Assembly: GCA_052387335.1 (NCBI GenBank)
Contig: JBQTJH010000121.1
Location: 1 to 8,222 of the forward strand
Length of the DNA: 8,222 bases
DNA from: Panacagrimonas sp052387335
GTDB taxonomy: Bacteria; Pseudomonadota; Gammaproteobacteria; Nevskiales; Nevskiaceae
Reading direction: 5' to 3'
Numbering within the stretch: position 1 is the stretch's first letter; each line of letters opens with the position of its first letter. Under the pieces are notes generated by a model. The model did no database searches. It was not told the DNA's origin and was given only the letters and a program-made list of their open reading frames with translations. A program made the position numbers and the translations under genes. Shown piece after piece: positions 8,149 to 8,222 of the stretch.

Positions 8149-8222
8149 GAACCTCAGGCCGCACGGCATTGCGTACCCAGGCCGCCTTCAGCGTGCTCAG
8201 GTTTTCAAGGCGTGTGGCCTGA
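8149..8222. other. Right-edge segment, possible end of a minus-strand gene
   Basis: There is a short hairpin over the thioesterase stop (CCTGAG-aac-CTCAGG, 8144-8158) but no T-run, so no clear terminator. A second inverted pair, TCAGGCC (8154-8160) and GGCCTGA (8216-8222), flanks the segment. On the minus strand one frame is open from the edge to a TGA at 8120-8122 and reads as a plausible protein end (LENLSTLKAAWVRN), which would overlap the thioesterase tail-to-tail by 29 nt. Too little is visible to call a gene. Confidence 0.25.

Overview
The window is GC-rich bacterial DNA, densely coded, with gene families and codon use typical of Gammaproteobacteria. A Xanthomonadales-like source (Lysobacteraceae/Rhodanobacteraceae) is my best guess, from overall resemblance only. 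I see no tRNA, rRNA, CRISPR array, insertion sequence or phage gene.

Minus strand, 5502 down to 1: a long, same-direction gene series. It begins with a DGPF/YCII protein (5077-5502), a PhnB-like VOC protein (4622-5062) and a DUF1428/YbaA-like protein (4208-4564). Next comes an ECF sigma factor with a long C-terminal extension (2901-4175), which I assign to the ECF42 group, and a second DGPF/YCII protein (2411-2761). A phosphorelay pair follows: a REC-HPt protein (1669-2361, with no ordinary start codon at its true N-terminus) and a CHASE-domain sensor histidine kinase (1-1679), which starts at TTG, overlaps the previous gene by 11 nt and runs off the left edge. Upstream of the first gene is a TGTCGA-N17-CGTC element (5560-5586, minus strand). 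It matches the promoter I recall for ECF42 sigma factors, so the operon is probably autoregulated.

Plus strand, 5738 to 8148: a divergent pair. One gene encodes a cobalamin-binding-type radical SAM enzyme whose cysteine motif is spaced C-x4-C-x2-C. The other encodes a YdiI/EntH-like hotdog acyl-CoA thioesterase 29 nt downstream. The 235-bp divergent region (5503-5737) holds the ECF-type promoter and an AT-rich stretch.

The ECF42 cassette is a known type of arrangement. The less usual points are the downstream linkage of a CHASE kinase/REC-HPt phosphorelay, the missing start codon of the REC-HPt gene, and the radical SAM-thioesterase pair of unknown substrate.
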